The notes under the pieces are model-generated. The model saw nothing but the letters and a program-made list of their open reading frames with translations. It had not been told where the DNA came from and did no database searches. Shown here piece by piece: positions 9,118 to 17,076 of a stretch of 50,541 nt of DNA. Made by a program: the position numbers and the translations under genes. Position 1 is the first letter of the stretch, and every line of letters starts with the position of its first letter. Source of the DNA: Prosthecobacter debontii (GTDB lineage: Bacteria > Verrucomicrobiota > Verrucomicrobiia > Chthoniobacterales > Chthoniobacteraceae); NCBI GenBank assembly GCA_945905735.1, contig CAMDQC010000018.1:1-50541 (forward strand), written 5' to 3'.

Positions 9118-10458
9118 ATGACGCCCGACACCACGCTCACAGGCATCCGAGGCTGCGTAATTGACGCGCCGGAATACGGAAAATTGCGCACATGGCGCGA
9201 TGGTGCCGTCGTGCTTGAAGGGGCCAAAATCCTCGAAGTCGGCGACTATCAACACGTAGGCAAAAAGCCCCGCACCCAGCCCATCCGCTGGCTCCACAAC
9301 GAAGGAGCCGCCATCTTCCCCGGCCTCATAGACCTCCACGCCCACGTCCCGCAATACCCCGTCGTCGCGCGCGGTCGCGGGCAACTCCTCGACTGGCTGC
9401 ACCACTGCATCTTCCCCCGCGAGAAAGCCTTCACCGGCCCCGCTGGGCAACGCGAAGCCGCAGCATTTTTCCCCGAGCTTGCCCGCCACGGCACCACCAC
9501 GGCCATGCTCTACGCCGCTATTTACGAAGACTCCTGCGACGCAGCCTTCCACGCCGCCGCCAAGAGCGGCCTCCGCATCATCATGGGCAAAATGATGATG
9601 GACGTCGGCACCTACGGCGCCGTCCAGCCCCGCAAAGTACTCAGCGTCTCCATGCTCGAAAGCGAGCGACTCTGCCGCCACTGGCACGGCCACAACGAGG
9701 GTCTCATCGAATACGCCTTCAGTCCTCGCTTTGCCCTCGCGTGTAGCGAGCGCCTCATGCGCGAATCCGCCGCCATGGCCGCCCAGTTCGGCTGCTACAT
9801 CCAGACCCACCTCGCCGAGACCCGCGAAGAATGCGAGCGCGTCCGACACCTTTTCCCAACCTCGAAAGACTACACCGAAGTCTATGAAAAGTGCGGCCTC
9901 GTCGGCGCAAAAACCATCTTTGGCCACTGCATCCACCTCAGCGACCGCGAGCGCATCGCCCTCGCCGCCATGGGCGCCGGCGTCGCCCACTGCCCGACAG
10001 CGAATCTTTACCTCGGCAGCGGCATCATGCCCCTCGCCGAGCACCGCGCCGCCGGGATGAAAATCGGCCTCGGCAGCGACGTCGCCGCCGGCCCCGAACT
10101 AAACCTCTGGCAAGTCATGCGCAGCGCCATCGAGAGCCAGAAAGTGCGCGGCTATTACGAGCAGAAAATCCCCATCCCCTCCCCTGCTCAAGTCCTCTAC
10201 CTCGCCACGCGCGGAGCCGCCGAGGCCCTCGGCAAAGAGACCCAACTCGGCACCCTAGACCCCGGCAAGGACGCCGACCTCACCATCATGAACATCGCTG
10301 CCATGCTCCCCTACGGCGGCAGCGCTACGAAAGCCGACGAACTCACCGCCGAAGACATCCTCGCCCTCTGCGTCTATCGCGGTGGCCCCCACGCCGTATC
10401 GGAGACCTTCGTGCGAGGCCGCAGCCTCTACCGTTCATCCGCGCCGGAGTTATTTTGA
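9118..10458 (+). CDS. guaD: Guanine deaminase
   Basis: This 446-residue amidohydrolase starts 48 bases after the protease gene. The order of metal-site motifs is that of guanine deaminases: LHAHVPQYP (H74 and H76), SPRFALAC, THLAETREE (about residue 234), FGHCIHLSDRE (about residue 270) and GLGSDVAAG (Asp near residue 321). The PQYP following the HxH pair and NLYLGSGI before the last motif separate it from chlorohydrolase and cytosine-deaminase relatives. The enzyme converts guanine to xanthine and ammonia in purine salvage or nitrogen scavenging, using one zinc in the cytoplasm (family knowledge). No xanthine dehydrogenase or purine permease is next to it. It may share a transcript with the protease gene, but nothing functional links the two. 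Confidence 0.9.
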   Translation: MTPDTTLTGIRGCVIDAPEYGKLRTWRDGAVVLEGAKILEVGDYQHVGKKPRTQPIRWLHNEGAAIFPGLIDLHAHVPQYPVVARGRGQLLDWLHHCIFPREKAFTGPAGQREAAAFFPELARHGTTTAMLYAAIYEDSCDAAFHAAAKSGLRIIMGKMMMDVGTYGAVQPRKVLSVSMLESERLCRHWHGHNEGLIEYAFSPRFALACSERLMRESAAMAAQFGCYIQTHLAETREECERVRHLFPTSKDYTEVYEKCGLVGAKTIFGHCIHLSDRERIALAAMGAGVAHCPTANLYLGSGIMPLAEHRAAGMKIGLGSDVAAGPELNLWQVMRSAIESQKVRGYYEQKIPIPSPAQVLYLATRGAAEALGKETQLGTLDPGKDADLTIMNIAAMLPYGGSATKADELTAEDILALCVYRGGPHAVSETFVRGRSLYRSSAPELF

Positions 10459-10616
10459 CCCAAGCGCGAGTACGGCGTGTTGGCCGCTCCTGCTGGACCA
10501 AGCAATCGCTCAGGTAGAGATTGTCACGCGTCGTTGATCTACGCCTCCATGCGTCCCCATGTGGAAATTGTTCATGTTTAATGGATAACCAGCGACCCGG
10601 ATTGAATCGCGAACCG

Positions 10617-12008
10617 TTACGCCAAAACCCCCTTCACGACATTCCCCGCGACATCGGTGAGGCGGTAGTCGCGACCGGTGTGGCGAAACGTGAGGCGCTC
10701 GTGGTCGAGCCCCATGAGGTGCAGGATGGTCGCGTGGAAATCGTGGACGTGGACGGGGTCGCGACCCACGTTGATTCCGTAGTCGTCCGATGCGCCGTAA
10801 ACAGTTCCCGCATTCACACCCGCGCCGGCGAGCCACGATGAAAAGACCCAGTGGTGATGCTCGCGCCCAGCAGCGTTCTGCGCTTCGACAAACGGCGTGC
10901 GGCCAAACTCCGTGGTCCACACGACGAGCGTGTCTTCCAACAGCCCGCGCTGTTTCAGATCGCGCAGCAGTCCCGCAATGGGCTGATCGACATTCTTCGC
11001 GAGTGGTTTGTGCGTGAGGATGTCGCCGTGGGCGTCCCAATTGTTGGATGAGCCAACGTCGATCAGTTCCACAAACCGGACACCGCGTTCGGCGAGTCGG
11101 CGGGCCATGAGGCACTGCCATCCAAAGCCGCTCGTCTGCCCGCGTTGCAGTCCGTAGAGCGCGAGCGTGGCGTCGGTTTCCTTCGACGTGTCGAATACGT
11201 GAGGCACTTCCATCTGCATCCCGAATGCCGTTTCGAAAGAGCGCATTCTCGCGCTGAGGAGCGGGTCGCCGACGCGCTGGGCGAGATGGCGTTCGTTCAT
11301 GCGCGCCATCGCACCGAGTTCCAGTTCCTGCAACCGGCTTGTGGCGGCGCGGCGTTGGACATTTGCGATGGGCTCAGCGCCCGGAACGACGAGTGTTCCT
11401 TGATGCGCGCCGGGCAGGAAATCGCTTCCCCAAACTTGTCCGCCTGCATACGGCGACTGCGGCGCAATCACGACGAATGATGGTAGATTGTTATTCTCCG
11501 TACCAAGTCCGTAGCTCATCCAGGAACCAATGCTGGGGCGCGCAAATGTGAAAGACCCAGTGTGCATCCCGAGCGTCGCTTCGTAGTGATTGGTGTGGTC
11601 CGACTTCATCGAACGAATCACACACAAATCATCCACGGTCTGCGCCATGTGCGGAAAAAGCGTGCTAACCTCGGTGCCGCATTTCCCGTGCTGCGCGAAG
11701 TCAAACTGCGGCCGCTTGAGAAACATTTTGTAATCGCCTTTACGCCCCTGATATTCGTCCACCGAGGTCGTCTTGCCCGCATCCGCAAAGAGCTTCGGCT
11801 TCGGGTCCCAAGAGTCCACATGCGAAACCCCGCCGCTCATGTAGAGGAAGATCACACGCTTCGCCTTCGGCGGAAAATGCGTGCCTTTCGGTGCGACCGA
11901 ATCCGAAGCGAGCAGTTCGGAAACAACACCCGGAAGCAACATCGACCCGCCAACAATGGAACGCAGAAACCCGCGACGGGAAAAATCGAATGTGCAGTCG
12001 TGTTTCAT
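10617..12008 (-). CDS. DUF1501 Tat-exported protein (sulfatase/phosphatase-like fold)
   Basis: The ATG at 12008 gives 463 residues with a twin-arginine signal (FSRRGFLRSIVGG) and the DUF1501 hallmark FLYMSGGVSHVDSWDPKPKL. Later family-like stretches are CVIRSMKSDHTNHYEA, GRTPFVEAQNAAGREHHHW and a His-rich C-terminal part (HVHDFHATILHLMGLDHERL). DUF1501 proteins are distantly related to alkaline phosphatase/sulfatase folds and nearly always sit beside a DUF1549/DUF1553 cytochrome; their reaction is unknown (family knowledge). Here the gene lies 10 bases downstream of exactly such a partner and is last in the operon. The frame remains open upstream to 12545, but that part overlaps the partner gene and lacks the signal peptide, so the 12008 start is preferred. 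Confidence 0.88.
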   Translation of the reverse strand: MKHDCTFDFSRRGFLRSIVGGSMLLPGVVSELLASDSVAPKGTHFPPKAKRVIFLYMSGGVSHVDSWDPKPKLFADAGKTTSVDEYQGRKGDYKMFLKRPQFDFAQHGKCGTEVSTLFPHMAQTVDDLCVIRSMKSDHTNHYEATLGMHTGSFTFARPSIGSWMSYGLGTENNNLPSFVVIAPQSPYAGGQVWGSDFLPGAHQGTLVVPGAEPIANVQRRAATSRLQELELGAMARMNERHLAQRVGDPLLSARMRSFETAFGMQMEVPHVFDTSKETDATLALYGLQRGQTSGFGWQCLMARRLAERGVRFVELIDVGSSNNWDAHGDILTHKPLAKNVDQPIAGLLRDLKQRGLLEDTLVVWTTEFGRTPFVEAQNAAGREHHHWVFSSWLAGAGVNAGTVYGASDDYGINVGRDPVHVHDFHATILHLMGLDHERLTFRHTGRDYRLTDVAGNVVKGVLA

Positions 12009-12018
12009 AGTAAACGGG

Positions 12019-15000
12019 TCAGTCCAAATGGAGAAACTCGTTGCTGCCGAAAAGCGTACGAACGTATGCGGCGAGCGCTGCTGTCTCGGCGTTTGCTTTC
12101 CCCGCGACGGCAAGTTCGGCGCGGTAGGCGGCGAGGAATTCCGTTGCGGCGATGCGCTCGGAGTCGGTTGACGGGCGCCCAAGCGTGAGCCGGTGGGCGA
12201 GGTCGATTCGTTGTGTTTCGTCGGAGCGCGCGGTTTGAAGACGCACGGCGCACGTTTCTGCTTTTGCGTGGACGAATGGGTCGTTGAGGAAGAACAGCGC
12301 TTGCGTCGGCACGGTAGTGGCGCGGCGCTCGGGCGTGGTGGTGTTTGGGTCGGCTCCGTCGAAAAGCGCGAGGAAAGGGTGGCGTTTGATCCGTTGGACC
12401 ATGAGAAAGACGCTGCGTTTGTTGCTTTCGTAAACGGCGCTGAACGGGCCATGTTGCGTGTAGCCCCAGCCAAGCGGACTCGGAAACGGATGCTCGCGGG
12501 CAGGCGACAGATCAAGCTCTCCGCTGATGGCGAGGATTGAGTCACGAAGCTCCTCGGCGCTGAGTCGGCGGCGAGGAAAAGCGGCGTAGGAGTCGGGCGA
12601 CGCGTCGCTCGCAGAGCCTTGCTGATACGTCGCGCTGAGCATGATGAGCCGGTGCATCGCTTTCACGGACCAGCCGTTCTTGATGAACTGCGTCGCGAGA
12701 TGGTCGAGCAATTCCGGATGCGTCGGCAGTTGCCCGCGCACGCCGAAATCGTTCGGTGTTTTCACCAGCCCGCTGCCGAAATGATACTGCCAGATGCGAT
12801 TCACCATCACTCGTGCAACCAGCGGATTGTCGGGACGCGTCAGCCATTCGGCGAGTTCGAGTCGGCCACTGCCTTCGGTCTCGGGCGGAAGCGGACCGCC
12901 GCCGAGTGCTTTGATAAAGCCGCGCGGCGTCGAGGGGCCGGGGCGGTCCATCTCCCCGCGCACTTGCATTCGGGCATCGTGCGGCGTGCCTTCGGACATT
13001 CCGTAGGTCATTTCGCCGGGACCGTCCGTGAGCAGCGCGTTGAGTTCCTGCTTGGTCTTTTCGACTTCGGCATTCATCGCCGCGACTTGCTGGCGAATGG
13101 CCGCGACTTTCTCCCGCTGCGGCGCGCTGGCGACCACCGGCGGGGCATCGAGCGGCGGAATCGCGGTATCGCGGATGACGAAATTATCCGCATCCAGCGC
13201 CGGTCGGACGCCGGGGCGATGGCCGTAGCTATCGATGAACGTGTAATCGATTGTGCCATCCCAACCGCTCGCGAGCTGGCCGGAAAACTCGGCGCGACCG
13301 GTCAGCGACGTGAGTGTGCCGGTGTAGGTCTTCGCCTTCAGGTCGAGAGACAATTGCACTTGATACCACTCGCCGATTTTCAGCGCGCTCACGACATCAC
13401 GCGTATCAGCGCTTCGCCGGAAAAACTCGGCCCCGGTGAAGAAAAGTTCGACCGCCGCCGAGTTCCCAGGCCCATGCCCGATGTAATATCGCCACGATCC
13501 GTCACCGCCTGCGTCCTTGCTCGCACACCGGAAGTCAAAACCGACAAACAAGCGTCCGTCCTTGTCCGGCGCTACGCCGGCGAGCGTCTGCCCGAATCCG
13601 TCGTACTCGCCGCGATTCGGCATATGCAGTCCGAGCCCGCCCGCTGCGTAGATATTGCGATGCGGACTTTGTGCAGCCGCTGAAACCTTCACGACGCTGT
13701 TTGGACCGGGACCCCAAGGAGCCGCCGGCGGGGTGCCTTCAGTCTGCAACTCCAAGTCCCCACCAATGCCGGTCAGCTTCTGCAATTCCGCGTTCAGCGC
13801 AGCGACGTCCGGCGCATTCGCGAGTGCTGGAGCCGCCGTGGACACGGCCGGGATGGGCAATTCTTGTGAGGCAAAATTATCGAGCTCCAACTTCGGGAGC
13901 GCAGCCGCGGGCTGGTTGCGCGAGTCGAGCGCGGCGAAATCAATCGCTCCATTCCACGCTGGCGAAAACGGCTTGCCGGAGAAACTCGTGACGTCGCCCG
14001 GTGCGCCCACAGTTCCTGAAACCGTGCCGCTCGCGAGGTCGAGCGCGAGCTGGAGGTTCTGCCATTGAATCGGCTTGAGCTGGCGGATGACTTCCGTCGC
14101 CCCACCCGCGCGAAGCGAAATAAACTGCGATGAGAGGAGCACCTCGACTGCCGGTGAGTCCGCGCGCCCGCCGACCCAAAAGCGATGCGCGCCCGGAGAC
14201 TCCGCGCTCGGCGCAGCGACACGGAAATCGAGGTTCACAAAAAGCGTCCTGCAATTGTCCCGCGTGCGGCGCGGATGAATCCCTTGCGCGATGCGGTATC
14301 CGGCCGCGCCGACCGTCACGCTCGCGCCGAGTCTTCCGCGCGGGTAGAGGTTTTTGAACGGGCTCTGCGCCGCCGTGGTCACTGCGATTTTCCCTTCGTA
14401 AATCCATGGCGGCACGAGCACTCCATTGCTGCCGCCCGCAGCCGGAGCCTGCATCTCGAAATCCCCGTCGCCGTCATCCAGCGACCGCAGTACCGCGGCA
14501 GGAACTGCCAGCTTCTGGCTTTCCAGCCGGTTCGCCAGCGAGGCCACGCGGATATCAAAATCGCGCCACTTTCGAAGCGCTTCTTCCGGTGGCTGGAGCG
14601 GCATCATCGCGCGCGCCTTTTGCTTTTGCTCCGAGCCGGGGAACGCGTAGCGCGTGCTGTCGAAGATGCCGTAGAGCGCGTAGTAATCGCCCACGGAGAC
14701 CGGGTCGAACTTGTGGTCGTGACACCGCGCACACCCGAGGCTAAGGCCGAGCACCGATTGTCCCAGCGTATCGATCGTGTCCTGGATGGTGAGATTGTGA
14801 TAGTTCTCCGAATCGAAGCCGAATCGCCGCGATATCGCGAGGTAGCCCGTCGCCGTCACGCGCTTCGCATATCTCGCAACCGGACCGCGTCGCGCGATGA
14901 TGTCTCCCGCGATTTGCTCGCGCAAAAACTCGTCGTAAGGCTTGTCCTCATTGAATGCGTCGATGACGTAATTGCGGTATCGCCACGCCAGCGGAGCCGG

Positions 15001-15753
15001 ATAATCCGCCGTCTCACCAGCGGTATCCGCATAGCGCACCACATCGAGCCAGTGACGCCCCCAACGCTCGCCATAGCGCGGCGAAGCCAGCAGACGCTCC
15101 ACCACTTTCGCGAAAGCGGCGGGCGATGCGTCGGCGGTAAAAGCGTCGATTTCCTCCGGCGTCGGCGGCAAGCCCGTGAGGTCGAAAGTCGCGCGTCGGA
15201 TGAGCGTCAACCGGTCCGCGCGTGCCGCTGGCTTTCCTCCGTGTTCCTCGATCTTAGTGAGGACGAACGGATCGACCGAAGTCTCCACCCAACCCGAATC
15301 CCTTACGGAAGGCGGCGGAGGATTCGAGACGGGTTCCAGCGCCCACACCTTCGCCTGCTTCGCCAGCAAATGCGCAGGCGTCGAGGGATACGGTGCGCCC
15401 ATTTTCACCCACGCGACGAGATCGGCAATCGCAGCATCCGGCAGCTTTTTTCCGCCGTTCTTGTTGGGCGGCATCTGCAAATCCTCGTCTTCATAACGCA
15501 CCGCCTGAATCAGCGCGCTTTTATCCGGATCGCCCGCGACAATCACCACTCCATCCGACCCACCCTTCAGAAAATCCTCCCTCGTATCGAGCTTCAGCGC
15601 GCCCTTCACCACCTTCGCCTCCGCGCTGTGACACTTGTAGCAGTGTTCGACAAAAATCGGCCGAATCCTGTTCTCAAAAAAGGCGACACCGTCATCTGCA
15701 CTCGCGCGTCCGAGCAGAAGCGCGGCTACAAAAATGAGGCGTACGCCTTTCAT
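12019..15753 (-). CDS. Planctomycete-type cytochrome: PSCyt1 - DUF1549 - LamG-like pair - DUF1553
   Basis: This is a 1244-residue secreted protein with signal peptide MKGVRLIFVAALLLGRASA. A class-I haem-c site CYKCH (C38, C41, H42) with downstream LQMPP marks a PSCyt1 domain. DUF1549 follows, opening with LIRRATFDLTGLPPTPEE (about residue 185) and holding a second CxxCH, CARCHDHKFDP (C341, C344, H345). Two tandem LamG/concanavalin-like modules occupy roughly residues 425-865. DUF1553 completes the protein with VARVMVNRIWQYHFG, GELDLSP and TVPTQALFFLNDP. The family is common in planctomycetes and verrucomicrobia and has no established reaction; periplasmic electron transfer coupled to carbohydrate oxidation is a common guess. 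Spacing of 3 bases upstream and 10 downstream indicates one transcript. Confidence 0.88.
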   Translation of the reverse strand: MKGVRLIFVAALLLGRASADDGVAFFENRIRPIFVEHCYKCHSAEAKVVKGALKLDTREDFLKGGSDGVVIVAGDPDKSALIQAVRYEDEDLQMPPNKNGGKKLPDAAIADLVAWVKMGAPYPSTPAHLLAKQAKVWALEPVSNPPPPSVRDSGWVETSVDPFVLTKIEEHGGKPAARADRLTLIRRATFDLTGLPPTPEEIDAFTADASPAAFAKVVERLLASPRYGERWGRHWLDVVRYADTAGETADYPAPLAWRYRNYVIDAFNEDKPYDEFLREQIAGDIIARRGPVARYAKRVTATGYLAISRRFGFDSENYHNLTIQDTIDTLGQSVLGLSLGCARCHDHKFDPVSVGDYYALYGIFDSTRYAFPGSEQKQKARAMMPLQPPEEALRKWRDFDIRVASLANRLESQKLAVPAAVLRSLDDGDGDFEMQAPAAGGSNGVLVPPWIYEGKIAVTTAAQSPFKNLYPRGRLGASVTVGAAGYRIAQGIHPRRTRDNCRTLFVNLDFRVAAPSAESPGAHRFWVGGRADSPAVEVLLSSQFISLRAGGATEVIRQLKPIQWQNLQLALDLASGTVSGTVGAPGDVTSFSGKPFSPAWNGAIDFAALDSRNQPAAALPKLELDNFASQELPIPAVSTAAPALANAPDVAALNAELQKLTGIGGDLELQTEGTPPAAPWGPGPNSVVKVSAAAQSPHRNIYAAGGLGLHMPNRGEYDGFGQTLAGVAPDKDGRLFVGFDFRCASKDAGGDGSWRYYIGHGPGNSAAVELFFTGAEFFRRSADTRDVVSALKIGEWYQVQLSLDLKAKTYTGTLTSLTGRAEFSGQLASGWDGTIDYTFIDSYGHRPGVRPALDADNFVIRDTAIPPLDAPPVVASAPQREKVAAIRQQVAAMNAEVEKTKQELNALLTDGPGEMTYGMSEGTPHDARMQVRGEMDRPGPSTPRGFIKALGGGPLPPETEGSGRLELAEWLTRPDNPLVARVMVNRIWQYHFGSGLVKTPNDFGVRGQLPTHPELLDHLATQFIKNGWSVKAMHRLIMLSATYQQGSASDASPDSYAAFPRRRLSAEELRDSILAISGELDLSPAREHPFPSPLGWGYTQHGPFSAVYESNKRSVFLMVQRIKRHPFLALFDGADPNTTTPERRATTVPTQALFFLNDPFVHAKAETCAVRLQTARSDETQRIDLAHRLTLGRPSTDSERIAATEFLAAYRAELAVAGKANAETAALAAYVRTLFGSNEFLHLD
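13155..14476 (-). repeat. Two tandem LamG/concanavalin-like modules within the PSCyt1-DUF1549-DUF1553 protein
   Basis: Two ~220-residue units share the same sequence of landmarks: an opening DGDFEMQ or GDLELQTEG, then AAQSPFKNLYP or AAQSPHRNIYA, a GRLG or GGLG turn, an LFVNLDFR or LFVGFDFR strand, AVEVLL or AVELFF, LQLALDLASGTVSGT or VQLSLDLKAKTYTGT, and a closing LELDNF or LDADNF. The parallel order shows an internal duplication. Such jelly-roll modules often bind glycans. Confidence 0.7.
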
Positions 15754-15756
15754 CGC

Positions 15757-17064
15757 CTACACGTCTGCCAACCGCTCCGCTGAGTCGCCGAAGCGGTCGA
15801 GGCGGACGTCGAACTTGTCCATGAGCGATAGGAATAGGCTGCACATTTTGCGGTTGGGCTTGCCGTTGTAGTCGAGCACGCGTCCGCCTTTGATGCTGCC
15901 GCCTGCGCCGCCTACGAGCAGGACGGGGAGCTGTGAGGCGTCGTGGCTGCCGGTGAGCATGGATGAGCAATAGAGCAGCACGGTGTTGTCGAGCAGCGTG
16001 CGTTCGCCTTCGCGGATGGCGTCCATTTTCTTGGCGATGTAGGCGAGTTGCTCGATGAAGAACTGGTTCACTTTCAGCCAGTCGGGCGTGTCGTTGTGCG
16101 AGAGGAGATGGTGGATCATGTAGTCCACGCCGAGGTTTGGGAAACGCAGCGAGCTGTGGTCGTTGTTGAGCTTGAGCGTGCAGAGGCGTGTGGTGTCGGT
16201 CTGGAAGCCGAGCACCAAAATGTCTGCCATCAGCCGCATGTGCTCGCCGATGTCTTGCGGGATTCCGTCGGCGGGGCGCGCGATGTTTGGCTTGTCGAGG
16301 GTCGGACGCCAGCCTTGCAGCTCGCCTTTTTTCCCGGCGTTTTCGATGCGCCGCTCCACTTCGCGCACGGAGTCGAGATACTCGTCGAGCTTTTGCTGGT
16401 CGGTGCGGCTGATTCCGCGGCGGAGGTCTTGCGCGTCGGACATCACAGCATCGAGCACGCTTTTGTCGCCGCGATTGACTTCGTCTTTAAACAGCCGGTC
16501 GAACGCCAACGCGGGATACAGCTCCAGCGGCGTGGGCGTGGTCGGCGAGCTCCACGAAATGTGCGAGCTGTAGAGCATGGAGTAGTTTTTGTGGACCGAG
16601 GGATTCGACTTTTCGCAGCCCAGCACGAGGCTCGGCACTTTCGTCGAGCGGCCCGTGCGTTGCGCGAGCACTTGGTCGATGCTTGTGCCGGAGCGGATCT
16701 CCCCGCCGGATGCGAGCGGCGCGCCGGAGAGCAAATTGCCGGTCATCGAGCTGTGGATGTTTCCTTTCAGCGCCTCTTCGTTGTAGAGCCCGCGGACGAC
16801 GGTCGTCTTCTCGCGAAGGTCGTTCAAAGGCGCGAGCACTTTGCCCAGCTCCATCGCCTTGCCCTCGCCTTTCGCCCACCATTCCTTGCTGTGGAAGCCG
16901 TTGCCGGAAAAAAGCACGGCCATCCGCTTCGGCGCTTCGCTCGCGGGCCGAACGCCCGCAGGCGGTGTGTCGCCCCAGACGGTGCGGGATTCCATCCACG
17001 GAAGAGCCATGGTGACGCCGAGGCCGCGGAGAAATGTGCGGCGGGTGAATTGATGATTGTTCAT
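15757..17064 (-). CDS. DUF1552 Tat-exported protein
   Basis: The 435-residue product begins with a twin-arginine signal, FTRRTFLRGLGVTMALPW, and continues with DUF1552 features: KRMAVLFSGNGFHSKEWW, GLYNEEALKGNIHSSMTG, SGTSIDQVLAQ and LVLGCEKSNPS, then a C-terminal LLYCSSMLTGSHDASQLPV. DUF1552 proteins are exported partners of the DUF1592-group cytochromes and may share an alkaline-phosphatase-like fold with DUF1501; no biochemical role is known to me. It sits 12 bases downstream of such a cytochrome gene and 3 bases upstream of the PSCyt1-DUF1549-DUF1553 gene. The family assignment is firm; function is not. Confidence 0.87.
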   Translation of the reverse strand: MNNHQFTRRTFLRGLGVTMALPWMESRTVWGDTPPAGVRPASEAPKRMAVLFSGNGFHSKEWWAKGEGKAMELGKVLAPLNDLREKTTVVRGLYNEEALKGNIHSSMTGNLLSGAPLASGGEIRSGTSIDQVLAQRTGRSTKVPSLVLGCEKSNPSVHKNYSMLYSSHISWSSPTTPTPLELYPALAFDRLFKDEVNRGDKSVLDAVMSDAQDLRRGISRTDQQKLDEYLDSVREVERRIENAGKKGELQGWRPTLDKPNIARPADGIPQDIGEHMRLMADILVLGFQTDTTRLCTLKLNNDHSSLRFPNLGVDYMIHHLLSHNDTPDWLKVNQFFIEQLAYIAKKMDAIREGERTLLDNTVLLYCSSMLTGSHDASQLPVLLVGGAGGSIKGGRVLDYNGKPNRKMCSLFLSLMDKFDVRLDRFGDSAERLADV

Positions 17065-17076
17065 GAGCGAATGGGT

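Noticed and set aside
10459..10616. 158-base gap between guaD and the DUF1501 gene
   Set aside because: No convincing gene, hairpin terminator or repeat was found.
12009..12545. Upstream extension of the DUF1501 frame
   Set aside because: Overlaps the DUF1553 coding end in another frame and would put the Tat signal in the middle of the protein.
14185..15783. 532-codon open frame on the plus strand
   Set aside because: Very Arg-rich shadow of the cytochrome gene on the minus strand; no motif, and the opposite strand has PSCyt1 and DUF1549 signatures.
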